60,661 nucleotides of DNA from Anaerovibrio slackiae (GCF_009695585.1 NZ_VUNR01000017.1:1-60661), one strand, 5' to 3'. Shown: positions 43,839 through 52,710, numbered from the stretch's first letter. Notes: a model not told the origin generated them from the sequence alone. Made by a program: numbers and translations.

Positions 43839-44816
43839 TTATCTCTTTTTATTGCTAATTACCCTGGAATAAATATTTTTTGCAAATGTGCGCCTGGCAG
43901 AACCTTTAGGAAATAATACATAACATATTCCTTCCGTATACTCTTTTAGCCTAAACAACGCTTTTCTTAGCCAATAGGAGCTTTTATTATCTGGCAGAAC
44001 AGTGTGTTCAAAATAGACCAATTGCAGCTCTTTAATTTTATATTTACCTGTTTTTTTCAAATGGTAAATATAAATTCCATACATAATCTCACCACAATAT
44101 CCTAGTGTCCTTTCCATATCTTCCAGCAAATTGCTATTTTCCAGCATCTTCTTCAATGTAAAAAGGACAGTAAATTGAAATTGGTTCAATTTGTAAAAAA
44201 GCTCCCTTTTCATCACATAGCAGTTATATCCTCTATGCATGTTTCCATTCATATATTCACACGCATCGGCATAATATTGAGGAAATTTGCTTTTTATCGT
44301 CTCCAACAATACTGGCAAGATCTGCTTATTGATAAAAATCCCATCATGTGCCGCCCAATGCTCATACACTGTTTCTTTTATACCTTGGGGCGTCCATAAG
44401 TGATTGACATCAACAGCTTCATTGACCACAATGTCATATTCAGAGATTAAATCTCTGATATATTTTTCATTATCTAAGCCATATTTTTGCATGGTTCCTG
44501 TTTCCAGGAACGCTTCCTGACACATTTGCTGATACTTAGCTTTTCTGAAATACTTATTACTAAATACTAAATATCTACGATAATGACACAGACCATAATA
44601 ATCCAAATCCATATTCTTCCATGCCCAATACTGCACGGTAAACTCGCCCAACATATTTCGTAGTTCCGAAATATTCTCTCCTGTATTATCTCCCTGCATT
44701 GCAAGTTCTATTTCAGAAAAAACTGCACCACAGGCAATAGGCATGTATATTGGATTGATAACCTGCACACTATTAATATCTATACGGTTAGAAACAAAAA
44801 TTTTTATATTAGGCAT
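43839..44816 (-). CDS. DUF4422 glycosyltransferase-like protein, copy A
   Basis: The protein shows PIYMPIACGAVFSE, the GDNTGENISELRNMLGEFTVQYWAWKNMDLDYYGLCHYRRYL block and later YNCYVMKRELFY, the DUF4422 pattern of capsule and LPS clusters. The fold is thought to be GT-A-like. Sugar specificity is unknown. It begins one base after the GT8 stop. AT-rich like its neighbours. Confidence 0.82.
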   Translation of the reverse strand: MPNIKIFVSNRIDINSVQVINPIYMPIACGAVFSEIELAMQGDNTGENISELRNMLGEFTVQYWAWKNMDLDYYGLCHYRRYLVFSNKYFRKAKYQQMCQEAFLETGTMQKYGLDNEKYIRDLISEYDIVVNEAVDVNHLWTPQGIKETVYEHWAAHDGIFINKQILPVLLETIKSKFPQYYADACEYMNGNMHRGYNCYVMKRELFYKLNQFQFTVLFTLKKMLENSNLLEDMERTLGYCGEIMYGIYIYHLKKTGKYKIKELQLVYFEHTVLPDNKSSYWLRKALFRLKEYTEGICYVLFPKGSARRTFAKNIYSRVISNKKR

Positions 44817-44817
44817 A

Positions 44818-45948
44818 TCAGAAAGTCACCTTATGATAAAGTTTCTTCAAAAACTCAAATTGTTTAGAACCTCTAGGCATTATTTTCTTTAATAAATCCC
44901 TACGTTTAGAGCCTCTAGGTAAGCACTTATCAACAAAACGCAATAAAAAACCACGATTTTGCGTAACGCTTATTGCTACTGAACTAACCATTATGGCTAA
45001 TATTTTTTCATACATTGGCGTTAATCTAGCATACTTCCAAAAATAATGTGCATTATCCGAATTAGGAGCAAAACACGGAATTGTATTGCCGCAATAATGT
45101 ATAGCCATAGGATTTGCACGTGCCTTAACATACATGTCATATATTTTTTTCGGAGCTAATTTTTCCGCTGTATCCCCCTCTCTATTCCAATCATGACTCA
45201 TAAAATTCCACTTTGAATCCAACAAAACTACCTTACCATAACATATTTTATTCAACACATCTTGATCAAACCACTTCCATTTTCTAGATGATGCTATCTG
45301 TAATAAGTCATCACTATTGTACTTTTTTCGCATCTCTGCTAAATTCATTACCAAAATACCCGCATTAAAATATTTAAATACATCTTTAACCCCTAATTCA
45401 TGTACATTGTAATAGTATTGTTCTTTTCTATAGTTAATATCAAGACAATCACATTCCGTATTTTCGATGTTATCCCACCCAGCCATAACTGTATCTATCG
45501 CAGCAGCAACATAATTCTGACCCAATTCTACATTAAATAAATCAGCAATGTCATGATTTAATATAACATCGCAATCCAAGTACACACATTTAGAATAGTT
45601 TTTTAATATATCTAATAACATTAATCTACAATATGTCATTATTGTAATATGATAATTAGTATAAAAATTATATTTTGACAAGATATCCTTGATTTCAAAA
45701 AATCTAACCGAAACATTAGAATACTCACGTATAGTATCTAATATTATTTTTTTGTTTATCTCACCAATTTCATTACTTAACACTACAATATCGTAATTAT
45801 TATCTTTAGAACTATTTTGAACTATTGATTGTATTAATACACACAGAAAAACAGAATACGCATCACTTGATGTTATAGAAACCACTACATTATTACTTGA
45901 AAACGCTGGCAACATTTCTCTATTATGTATCATATATCCATTCTTCAT
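44818..45948 (-). CDS. Family 8 glycosyltransferase
   Basis: A 376-residue retaining GT8-type enzyme: start NNVVVSITSSDAYSVFLCVLIQSI, DxD motif in CVYLDCDVILNHDIADLF, FNAGILVMNLAEMR, and the C-terminal HYCGNTIPCF with a metal-binding His. GT8 enzymes use UDP-glucose, UDP-galactose or UDP-GlcNAc. The start overlaps the ABC ATPase stop by 4 bases. Very AT-rich (probably transferred). Confidence 0.85.
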   Translation of the reverse strand: MKNGYMIHNREMLPAFSSNNVVVSITSSDAYSVFLCVLIQSIVQNSSKDNNYDIVVLSNEIGEINKKIILDTIREYSNVSVRFFEIKDILSKYNFYTNYHITIMTYCRLMLLDILKNYSKCVYLDCDVILNHDIADLFNVELGQNYVAAAIDTVMAGWDNIENTECDCLDINYRKEQYYYNVHELGVKDVFKYFNAGILVMNLAEMRKKYNSDDLLQIASSRKWKWFDQDVLNKICYGKVVLLDSKWNFMSHDWNREGDTAEKLAPKKIYDMYVKARANPMAIHYCGNTIPCFAPNSDNAHYFWKYARLTPMYEKILAIMVSSVAISVTQNRGFLLRFVDKCLPRGSKRRDLLKKIMPRGSKQFEFLKKLYHKVTF

Positions 45949-46700
45949 TTTATTTTTCCTCCCAATTCATACAATTTATATGCTTCCTCTATGTTCCCCT
46001 TATATACTATTTCTCCTCCACTTAAATATACCGCCTTGTCGCACATCTTTCTTACTTGGTCAGCATCATGTGAAACAAACAACACTGTAGTCCCACTAGC
46101 CATAATCTCCTGCATGCGCTTGTGACATTTCTCCTGAAAAGCTGCATCACCAACAGCAAGGATTTCGTCTATCACCAATATATCTGCCTTTACTATAGTC
46201 GCAATAGAAAATCCCAATCTAGCTATCATGCCGGAAGAAAAATTCTTAATCGGCAAATCTAAAAAATCACCTAATTCTGCAAAATCCACAATTTCCTGAA
46301 AATGCTGTCTGATAAATTTCTTGCTATACCCCAAAACAGCACCATTAAGAAAAATATTCTCTCTTGCCGTCAGCTCCAAATCAAAACCTGCGCCCAATTC
46401 AATCAAGGGTGCTATTGAGCCATTAACTGTTACACTGCCACTTGAGGGGCGGTAAATACCTGAAATTACCTTTAGCAACGTGCTTTTACCACAGCCATTT
46501 TCACCAATCAGCCCCCATGACTCTCCACGCCTAATCTCTAAGCTGACATTCTTCAAGGCACTAAATTTGTTAAATTTCAGCTTACCTTTGGTAAACATTA
46601 TGAATAAATCCTTCAACCCGGAAAATTGTTCCTGGGCAAGATTAAAATTCATTGTCACATTATCCAGCTTTATTACAATATCCTTCTTCAATACATTCAT
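45945..46700 (-). CDS. wzt: Polysaccharide ABC transporter ATPase (Wzt-like)
   Basis: The ATPase of an ABC-2 polysaccharide exporter. It has Walker A GENGCGKSTLLKVISG, the signature NFSSGMIARLGFSIATI typical of KpsT/Wzt/TagH, Walker B ILVIDEILAVGDAAF and H-loop VLFVSHD. At 251 residues it lacks the extra C-terminal carbohydrate-binding domain of the O9a-type Wzt, so export is not of that tail-recognition type. Directly after wzm. Confidence 0.92.
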   Translation of the reverse strand: MNVLKKDIVIKLDNVTMNFNLAQEQFSGLKDLFIMFTKGKLKFNKFSALKNVSLEIRRGESWGLIGENGCGKSTLLKVISGIYRPSSGSVTVNGSIAPLIELGAGFDLELTARENIFLNGAVLGYSKKFIRQHFQEIVDFAELGDFLDLPIKNFSSGMIARLGFSIATIVKADILVIDEILAVGDAAFQEKCHKRMQEIMASGTTVLFVSHDADQVRKMCDKAVYLSGGEIVYKGNIEEAYKLYELGGKIK

Positions 46701-46709
46701 CCTCTTATC

Positions 46710-47486
46710 TCAGATATACATAACAAACTTGTTTTGAAGCTTGCGGAAAATGCTTATCCCTACAACCAGCGAAATACAGCTTATTGCAATGCACAGCATA
46801 ATGTCACTGCCATCCGGCACCGTGTCATAAAGAATAATCTTTCTAAAAAAATCCAAAATATAATATAGTGGATTATAATACAGAATATATCTTAAATCCT
46901 CTGGAATTATATTCACAGGATAAAATATAGGTGTTGCAAAAGACCATGCCGTCGTCAACACACCATACAAATGAAACATATCCCTAAAGTATACAGACAA
47001 AGATGATAATGCCAAGCCTATACCCAAGGAAAAAACAAATAATATCACCAATCCCAGCGGCAAAAATAAAAGCGTTGGCTGCAAAGAAACATCCGTAGCA
47101 ACCATAACAATAAAAATAGCCACCAGGCTAAAAAGCATATTTACAAAACTTGAAATTACGCTTGCTAGAGGAAAAACAAACTTGGGAAGATAAACTTTCT
47201 TTAACAAACCTGCATTGCTTAACACAGCTGACATGGCAACTGTAGTGGATTCAGAAAAAAATCCAAAGACTATCTGCCCGGTAATAAGGTACAATGGGTA
47301 GTTCGGTATATCAAAACGAAACACATAAGAAAAAATCATTGTTAAAATCCACATCATTAATAGTGGATTCATCAGACTCCACAAATACCCTAAGAAAGAC
47401 CTGCGATATTTTATTTTTAAATCCCTAAGCACAAGCTGCTGTAACAACGGAATATATTTCCTGATTATTTTCCAATCAACATTCAT
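46710..47486 (-). CDS. wzm: Polysaccharide ABC transporter permease (Wzm-like)
   Basis: The ABC-2 type permease: LVLRDLKIKYRRSFLGYLWSLMNPLLMMWILTMIFSYVF is the family opening, followed by several membrane segments. With Wzt it moves lipid-linked polysaccharide across the inner membrane. The ATG at 47486 has GGAG 7-8 bases upstream; the frame from 47522 is longer without support. 258 residues. Confidence 0.92.
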   Translation of the reverse strand: MNVDWKIIRKYIPLLQQLVLRDLKIKYRRSFLGYLWSLMNPLLMMWILTMIFSYVFRFDIPNYPLYLITGQIVFGFFSESTTVAMSAVLSNAGLLKKVYLPKFVFPLASVISSFVNMLFSLVAIFIVMVATDVSLQPTLLFLPLGLVILFVFSLGIGLALSSLSVYFRDMFHLYGVLTTAWSFATPIFYPVNIIPEDLRYILYYNPLYYILDFFRKIILYDTVPDGSDIMLCIAISCISLVVGISIFRKLQNKFVMYI

Positions 47487-47508
47487 ATCATCACTCCACC
47501 AACAAAAA

Positions 47509-48249
47509 CTATTTCCTGCCAAAAACTTTTCGTTTCAGCATCTTTATTCCCTTACATACAGTGTTTTCCACACCATAGCAGACCACACTTTTCTCAACAT
47601 ATTTGACCTGCCGTGTTTCCAGCCACACATCCAATAACCTCTCTCCGATATATCCCAGACAACGTGGCTCCTGATTGTCAGGCAAACGAAGTCCAACTTC
47701 CAGCAATATGTCAAACAACCAGCTGCAATACTCATAAAAATAATCTTTACGCATGATACACATATTGCAGATATGAGTAGACCTGCGATTTTTAAGATTT
47801 TCAAATGCACTATAATACTCCGGGTATTTTTCCTTCACGACACATCCTGCCACATCCAAATTCATCACATCATGTGCATGAGCAAACTGACTATATACTG
47901 TTTCTACATAATAATTTCTTTTCCTAGGCAAAATCACAGGTGCAACATGCAATAATCCCTGAACATCATCCATATTTGCAATTTCCTTAAATCCCTCAAC
48001 ACCCCTGCCTCTAAAATACCTGCGATAATGAACCAACCCTATATAATCTGCATTCACGTTCTTCCAAGCCCAATACATGCCTGTCAGTTCAGCAAACATA
48101 TCATGCTTCTTGGAAATATTCTCACCAACATCATCCCTCTGAATCCCCAAACCTGGACTCCCAGCGGCTCCCACCTGCAAAGGAAGATACATATCATCTT
48201 TAGGCATAGCCGCCTGTTTATGGGTTGCCACAACAATTTTTATCTCCAT
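47509..48249 (-). CDS. DUF4422 glycosyltransferase-like protein, copy B
   Basis: A second DUF4422 protein (246 residues) with DDMYLPLQVGAAG, DDVGENISKKHDMFAELTGMYWAWKNVNADYIGLVHYRRYF and a CIMRKDYFYEYCSWLF segment. It is clearly a paralogue of the 43839 protein but distant. It probably adds a different sugar. The ATG shares one base with the wbaP stop (TGATG). Confidence 0.82.
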   Translation of the reverse strand: MEIKIVVATHKQAAMPKDDMYLPLQVGAAGSPGLGIQRDDVGENISKKHDMFAELTGMYWAWKNVNADYIGLVHYRRYFRGRGVEGFKEIANMDDVQGLLHVAPVILPRKRNYYVETVYSQFAHAHDVMNLDVAGCVVKEKYPEYYSAFENLKNRRSTHICNMCIMRKDYFYEYCSWLFDILLEVGLRLPDNQEPRCLGYIGERLLDVWLETRQVKYVEKSVVCYGVENTVCKGIKMLKRKVFGRK

Positions 48250-49691
48250 CAATACGCACCTTTTTTACTTACAACTGCTTTAAATGTCTTCATCAGATAC
48301 TTCATATCAATCCACACTGACCAGTTCCGCACATACCATGTGTCCATCTGCACCCGCTCCTCGTAGGTGGTATCACTTCTGCCGCTGGTCTGCCACATGC
48401 CGGTGATGCCAGGGCGCACCATAAGGTATTCGCGGATATTCTCGCCATACATTTCCATCTCTGCCTCCACAATAGGCCGTGGACCCACAAGACTCATTTC
48501 CCCCTTCAGCACATTGACAATCTGCGGCAACTCATCCAGGCTGGTTCTGCGGAGAAATGCACCTAGCCGCGTTACCCTTGGGTCATTAGTCAGCTTGAAG
48601 CTGCGTTCCCATTCTTTTCTGGCCGCTACGTTTTCGGATAGATACTGTACCAATGCCTTATCAGCATCCTTCACCATGGTCTGGAATTTGTAGCAGGAAA
48701 AGGGCTTGCCGTTCCTGCCCACCCTGCGGTGGGCAAAGATTACCCTGCCCCTATTGTCTATGCCCACCAGCAATGCCAAAAGCAGAATAAAAGGCGAAAG
48801 CAGGATACTGCCTGTTACCGTCACCACAATGTCAAAGCAGAATTTAAACCAGCGGTTATACCAGCGGGACAGGTTATTCTTGCTCTTTATCACAGCCACC
48901 TGCTCCACAAACAACGTACTAATCTCCACACTGCCAAGGGGCGAGCCCACAAGGCTTGGCGTAAAAAGCACAGTATCCGTAAGATGCTGTATCTCCATCA
49001 GCAGCTTCCGCATGCCATCCTCGGAAAGCCCCGGCGCAGCAACGATTACCGTCTGCAACTCCTGCTCCCTTATCACCCTGGCGGCATCCGCAAAGCCGCC
49101 CAGCAACGGATACTGCCGGGGCAGCTTCTCCGACACCGGGTGGTCATCCAGCACACCTATCACCTTGTAGCAGTAACAAAAATCATCCTGAAATGCTGAC
49201 AACAATCTTTCTGCCGTCTTTCCTGCACCTATCAGCAGCACACGCTCCTGCAAAGCTTCCGCCTTCAGCATAATGTTGCCTGCCACATATCTGCCTAGTG
49301 CCACATACACAAAGGTAAACATCCAAAAGCACCCGGCATAATATCTGGAAACTTGCATGCTGTTCCGCATCAGGAATATCAGCAGCATGTACATCAAAAA
49401 GCCAAAGCATATCCCCCGGAACACATCCCGTGCCATCTCCAGGGACGGCCGGTTTAACCTGTATCCCTCTGCCAGCAGCATAATCAGCAAAAACATGCCC
49501 GGAATATATAAATATTGGTAATCCCAGGGCATTGCCATCATGCTGCTGGCATTCACCCGGAAAATCCTCTGCAAGCCAAGTGCTGTTGCCTCAGCAGCCA
49601 GCAGGGAAAGATAATCCGCCACTACCAGCAGCCAAACCGCAATTCTGCGCCCCTGAGCAATATTTCCTTGTTTCAAAAGCCTTCCCACCAC
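48249..49691 (-). CDS. wbaP: Undecaprenyl-phosphate sugar-1-phosphate transferase (WbaP/WcaJ-like)
   Basis: The initiating enzyme that links a sugar phosphate to undecaprenyl phosphate. The N-terminal half has several membrane segments and a CoA-binding-like part (VLLIGAGKTAERLLSAF). The C-terminal transferase domain has FDIVVTVTGSILLSPFILLLALLVGID, RVGRNGKPFSCYKFQTMV, LDELPQIVNVLKGEMSLVGPRP and VRPGITGMWQ. The sugar (often galactose or glucose) cannot be read from the sequence. First gene of the operon; the GTG at 49691 has no strong ribosome site, and an in-frame TTG at 49676 is an alternative. The phase-variable-type promoter lies 43 bases upstream. Confidence 0.92.
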   Translation of the reverse strand: MVGRLLKQGNIAQGRRIAVWLLVVADYLSLLAAEATALGLQRIFRVNASSMMAMPWDYQYLYIPGMFLLIMLLAEGYRLNRPSLEMARDVFRGICFGFLMYMLLIFLMRNSMQVSRYYAGCFWMFTFVYVALGRYVAGNIMLKAEALQERVLLIGAGKTAERLLSAFQDDFCYCYKVIGVLDDHPVSEKLPRQYPLLGGFADAARVIREQELQTVIVAAPGLSEDGMRKLLMEIQHLTDTVLFTPSLVGSPLGSVEISTLFVEQVAVIKSKNNLSRWYNRWFKFCFDIVVTVTGSILLSPFILLLALLVGIDNRGRVIFAHRRVGRNGKPFSCYKFQTMVKDADKALVQYLSENVAARKEWERSFKLTNDPRVTRLGAFLRRTSLDELPQIVNVLKGEMSLVGPRPIVEAEMEMYGENIREYLMVRPGITGMWQTSGRSDTTYEERVQMDTWYVRNWSVWIDMKYLMKTFKAVVSKKGAY

Positions 49692-49733
49692 AACTTAACT
49701 CTGAAAATAACTAATATTAACATATCTGTGTCC

Positions 49734-49765
49734 ATTATAATATCACAATCGCCCCCCCCCCGCAA
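49734..49765 (-). promoter_or_regulatory. Promoter with a (G)10 tract in its spacer
   Basis: On the minus strand TATAAT (49734-49739) lies 20 bases after TTGCGG (49760-49765). A run of ten G (49752-49761) begins in that -35 hexamer and continues into the spacer. Loss of 2-4 G would give the optimal 16-18 spacing. The -35 match is weak (TTG only). Confidence 0.55.
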
Positions 49766-49852
49766 GACATTTACATTATTTTTATTTTTTTACTGCGCAA
49801 AGTCTTGCGGATGTAACTTTGGGAGAAAGTCGGAGCTAACGATTTTTTTGCA

Positions 49853-49884
49853 AAATAAAAAATCCCCCGCCAAAGCGAGGGATT
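49853..49884 (-). terminator. Terminator after rpsO
   Basis: AATCCCTCGC, TTTG loop and GCGGGGGATT pair on the minus strand, then TTTTT. It closes rpsO transcription about 65 bases after its stop. Confidence 0.85.
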
Positions 49885-49950
49885 TCCTACTTCCACACCA
49901 GCACAAAACCGGCATAAAATCTCGATTTTTTACAAAGCTATTACTTACTA

Positions 49951-50217
49951 TTACTTGCGCAGGCCGAGCTTTGCAACGATTGCACGATAACGCTCGATAT
50001 CTACCTTGTTCAGGTAAGCCAGGAGACGACGGCGATGACCAACCATCTTCAAAAGGCCGCGACGGGAATGATGATCCTTCTTGTGCTCCTTCAGATGCTC
50101 GGTGAGATAAACGATACGAGCGGTCAGAACTGCAATCTGAACCTCCGGGGAACCAGTGTCACCCTCATGAACTGCGTACTTCTGAATGATTTCCTGCTTT
50201 GCTTCCTGTGTCAACAT
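49951..50217 (-). CDS. rpsO: 30S ribosomal protein S15
   Basis: The 88-residue protein has the family signature [34 protein letters not shown] and the N-terminal [20 protein letters not shown]15 binds 16S rRNA helix 22 and often represses its own mRNA. The gene has its own promoter, leader and terminator, and lies after ribF, as in many Firmicutes. Confidence 0.98.
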   Translation of the reverse strand: MLTQEAKQEIIQKYAVHEGDTGSPEVQIAVLTARIVYLTEHLKEHKKDHHSRRGLLKMVGHRRRLLAYLNKVDIERYRAIVAKLGLRK

Positions 50218-50333
50218 GTGAAAATTCCTCCTATAAATGTTCTAAAATTCCTCAAGCTGGGACTGGCGCTGGAGTTCTCGCCAATCTTAGCCAAAGGCTG
50301 ATTATGCTGCCATGCCAACAGGCACAGCACACT
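50218..50333 (-). promoter_or_regulatory. rpsO leader, possible S15 autoregulatory site
   Basis: The leader of about 115 bases holds three hairpins in a row on the minus strand: GCTGTGCC/GGCATGGCAGC, AGCC-TTT-GGCT and TGGCG/CGCCA. A three-way, S15-binding arrangement is plausible, but I do not match it to a known leader class. Confidence 0.4.
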
Positions 50334-50339
50334 CTGAAC

Positions 50340-50368
50340 ACTATAGCACAACTTTACACAAATGTAAA
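50340..50368 (-). promoter_or_regulatory. rpsO promoter
   Basis: TTTACA (50363-50368), 17-base spacer and TATAGT (50340-50345), with TGC before the -10 (extended -10), on the minus strand. Confidence 0.65.
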
Positions 50369-50393
50369 TAGCTCTGCGCAATTTTATAAAAAA

Positions 50394-51326
50394 CTACAAA
50401 CTCGCCAGCAGCTTCCTAGCCTTTTCCTCGTCAGCATGCAGCTGCTTCACCAGCGCATCAACGCCACTGAACTTCTTCTGCTCACGCAGCTTGGCAACAA
50501 ACTGCACAGTCAGCGGACAATCGTAGATATCCTTGGAAAAATCCAAAATGTTTACCTCCAAACGGCGATTGCAGCCTTCAAAGGTAGGATTATCCCCAAT
50601 GTTGGCTATGCCATTGTACAGCCTGCCATCCAGCTGCACCTTCACTGCATAGGCGCCATTGGGCAGCATGGCACGCCTGTCACCGATAGCCAGATTTGCC
50701 GTAGGAAAGCCCAGCTTCCTGCCCCTGTGGTCACCGTGAATAACCCGGCCGCCAAAGCTGAAAAAGCGTCCCAGGTATTCATTGGCCTTTTCCAGATTGC
50801 CTGACTCCAGCAGGCTGCGTATCCTGGTGCTGCTGACCATCTTGCCGTCCAGCTGCACCGCCTGCCCGATTTCTGCCTGAAAGCCGTAGTCCTCCCCTAC
50901 ACGCACCAGCATCCGTGGATTGCCCTTTGCCTTGGCACCAAAGGAGAAATTCGGCCCTGTCACCACATACCTCGGATTGAGAGCCTGCTGCAAATCCAGC
51001 AGGAAATCCTCCGGCGACTGGCGGCAAAGCTTTTCCGTAAAAGGAATATTCACCAGCACCTGCACTCCCAGCTCCGCCATAATATCCGCCTTGGAAATAT
51101 TATCGCCAATCTGCATCGGCACCCTGTCAGGAGCCACCACAGCCAGGGGATGATTGCTAAAGGTATAAACAACGCTGGTCAGCTTATGAGCCCTTGCCAG
51201 GCTTACCGCCCGCTTGATAATGCTCTGATGCCCCACATGGACACCATCGAAGGTTCCCAGGGCCACTGCCGTGGCCCTGCCATTCAAAACCTGCCTCGCT
51301 TCACTAAATTTATTACAAATAAGCAT
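50394..51326 (-). CDS. ribF: Bifunctional riboflavin kinase / FAD synthetase
   Basis: RibF makes FMN and then FAD. The FAD synthetase part has TAVALGTFDGVHVGHQSIIKRAV (HxGH-type motif) and YVVTGPNFSFGAKAKGN; the kinase part has GRFFSFGGRVIHGDHRGRKLGFPTANLAIGD and VNILDFSKDIYDCPLTVQFVAKLREQKKF. 310 residues, normal. The gene precedes rpsO in the usual ribF-rpsO order. No FMN riboswitch was seen. Confidence 0.96.
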   Translation of the reverse strand: MLICNKFSEARQVLNGRATAVALGTFDGVHVGHQSIIKRAVSLARAHKLTSVVYTFSNHPLAVVAPDRVPMQIGDNISKADIMAELGVQVLVNIPFTEKLCRQSPEDFLLDLQQALNPRYVVTGPNFSFGAKAKGNPRMLVRVGEDYGFQAEIGQAVQLDGKMVSSTRIRSLLESGNLEKANEYLGRFFSFGGRVIHGDHRGRKLGFPTANLAIGDRRAMLPNGAYAVKVQLDGRLYNGIANIGDNPTFEGCNRRLEVNILDFSKDIYDCPLTVQFVAKLREQKKFSGVDALVKQLHADEEKARKLLASL

Positions 51327-51801
51327 TTACATCACCATCACAAAATCAATTTACTCTACTATTATAACCTCACACAAAGAATAACACAAGATTTTACAAA
51401 TTTTCATTTTCTTTTCAGATACAGCTGGTATATTATAGACAATCCCTTTGATGTACATGATGTACTCAATGTACAATCCCATATACATCATTTCTCCATC
51501 CCATTGGCGGCATCGGAACTCGGTGCCGTCACTTTTTTTGCGCTTATATCCCTTGCCCCCTCTTTTCCCCTCTTTACGCTTTTCTTTTTTGCGCTTTTCT
51601 TTTTTACTTTTTCATTTTGCCCCTGCCCTGGTTTTTAGGAAATTCTTTTCATTTTTGCTATTTTGAAAGCTTTTCTCATTATTCTATTTGTATTTTGTCA
51701 TTTAATATGCTAAATTATAGAAAGGGCATGTTTTTTCGCTACCAGACAATATATGCCGTAACCACTAATATATTACTTACTACACAATAAGGAGACTTCT
51801 C
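51327..51801. other. Intergenic region with pyrimidine-rich tract
   Basis: No gene is supported. The region between divergently read ribF and the metal-binding lipoprotein has ATGTAC repeats near 51450 (ATGTACATGATGTACTCAA) and a pyrimidine-rich stretch at about 51531-51630. That stretch holds two 14-bp copies of CGCTTTTCTTTTTT at 51577 and 51592. A weak promoter for the plus-strand gene may use TTGTCA near 51697 and TATAGA near 51718. Confidence 0.5.
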
Positions 51802-52710
51802 ATGAAAAAAATACTTTATCTTTTTACCGCTATCCTGCTGCTCTCCGCCACCCTGCTGACGGGCTGCGGGCAAAACAGCACCGCAGATAATGATCAAAAA
51901 GCTGACGGCAAATTCCGCATTGTTACATCCTTTTATCCTGTCTATATCGCTACCGCCAATATCACCAAGGGCGTGGACGGCGTAGAGGTCATCAACATGA
52001 CCAAGCCACAGACCGGCTGCCTCCATGATTATCAGCTCACCACTGACGACATGAAAACCCTGGACCAGGCAGATGCATTTGTTGCCAACGGTGCCGGCAT
52101 GGAGGCCTTCCTGGACAAGGTCATCAATGAGCACAAGAACCTGAAGGTCATTGATGCTTCCAAGGATATTGAGCTTTTGCAGGATGAGGAGGGCGAGAAT
52201 CCTCATGTGTGGCTGAGCATCGCCGATGCCATCCGCCAGGTGGACAACATTGCTGCCCAGCTGGCAGAGGCTGACCCGGAGCATGCCGCAGCCTACAAAG
52301 CTAATGCCGTAGCCTACACGGACAAGCTGAAGGCCCTGCAGGCAAAGCTCCATGCCGAGCTGGACGCCCTGCCGCATCGCGACATAGTAACCTTCCATGA
52401 GGCCTTCCCGTATTTTGCCAAAGAATTCAACCTGAACATCGTCAAGGTAATTGAGCGTGAGCCTGGCACAGAGCCGACTCCTTCCGAGCTGCAGGAAACC
52501 ATTGAGGACGTGAATAAGCTTCCAGTGAAGGTGCTGTTCACCGAGCCTCAGTATTCCCCTTCCGCTGCTGAAACTATCAGCCGGGAAACAGGCGCAAAAA
52601 TCTATTCCCTTGACCCGGTGGTAACAGGCGAAGCCAACGAAACCGTACTGGATGCCTACATCACCACCATGGAAAAGAATGCCGCTGTCCTGAAGGAAGC
52701 ATTGCAGTAA
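51802..52710 (+). CDS. znuA: Zinc/manganese-type substrate-binding lipoprotein (ZnuA-like)
   Basis: A cluster A-I solute-binding lipoprotein for an ABC metal importer. The lipobox is LLTGCGQN. Likely metal ligands: His in GCLHDYQL, His in NPHVWLS, His in TFHEAFPYF and Asp/Glu in SLDPVVT and TEPQYSP. The lack of a long His-rich loop suggests Zn or Mn but does not settle it. No permease or ATPase lies beside it, so its partners are elsewhere. Start at 51802 has AAGGAG 8 bases upstream. Terminator follows. Confidence 0.88.
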   Translation: MKKILYLFTAILLLSATLLTGCGQNSTADNDQKADGKFRIVTSFYPVYIATANITKGVDGVEVINMTKPQTGCLHDYQLTTDDMKTLDQADAFVANGAGMEAFLDKVINEHKNLKVIDASKDIELLQDEEGENPHVWLSIADAIRQVDNIAAQLAEADPEHAAAYKANAVAYTDKLKALQAKLHAELDALPHRDIVTFHEAFPYFAKEFNLNIVKVIEREPGTEPTPSELQETIEDVNKLPVKVLFTEPQYSPSAAETISRETGAKIYSLDPVVTGEANETVLDAYITTMEKNAAVLKEALQ

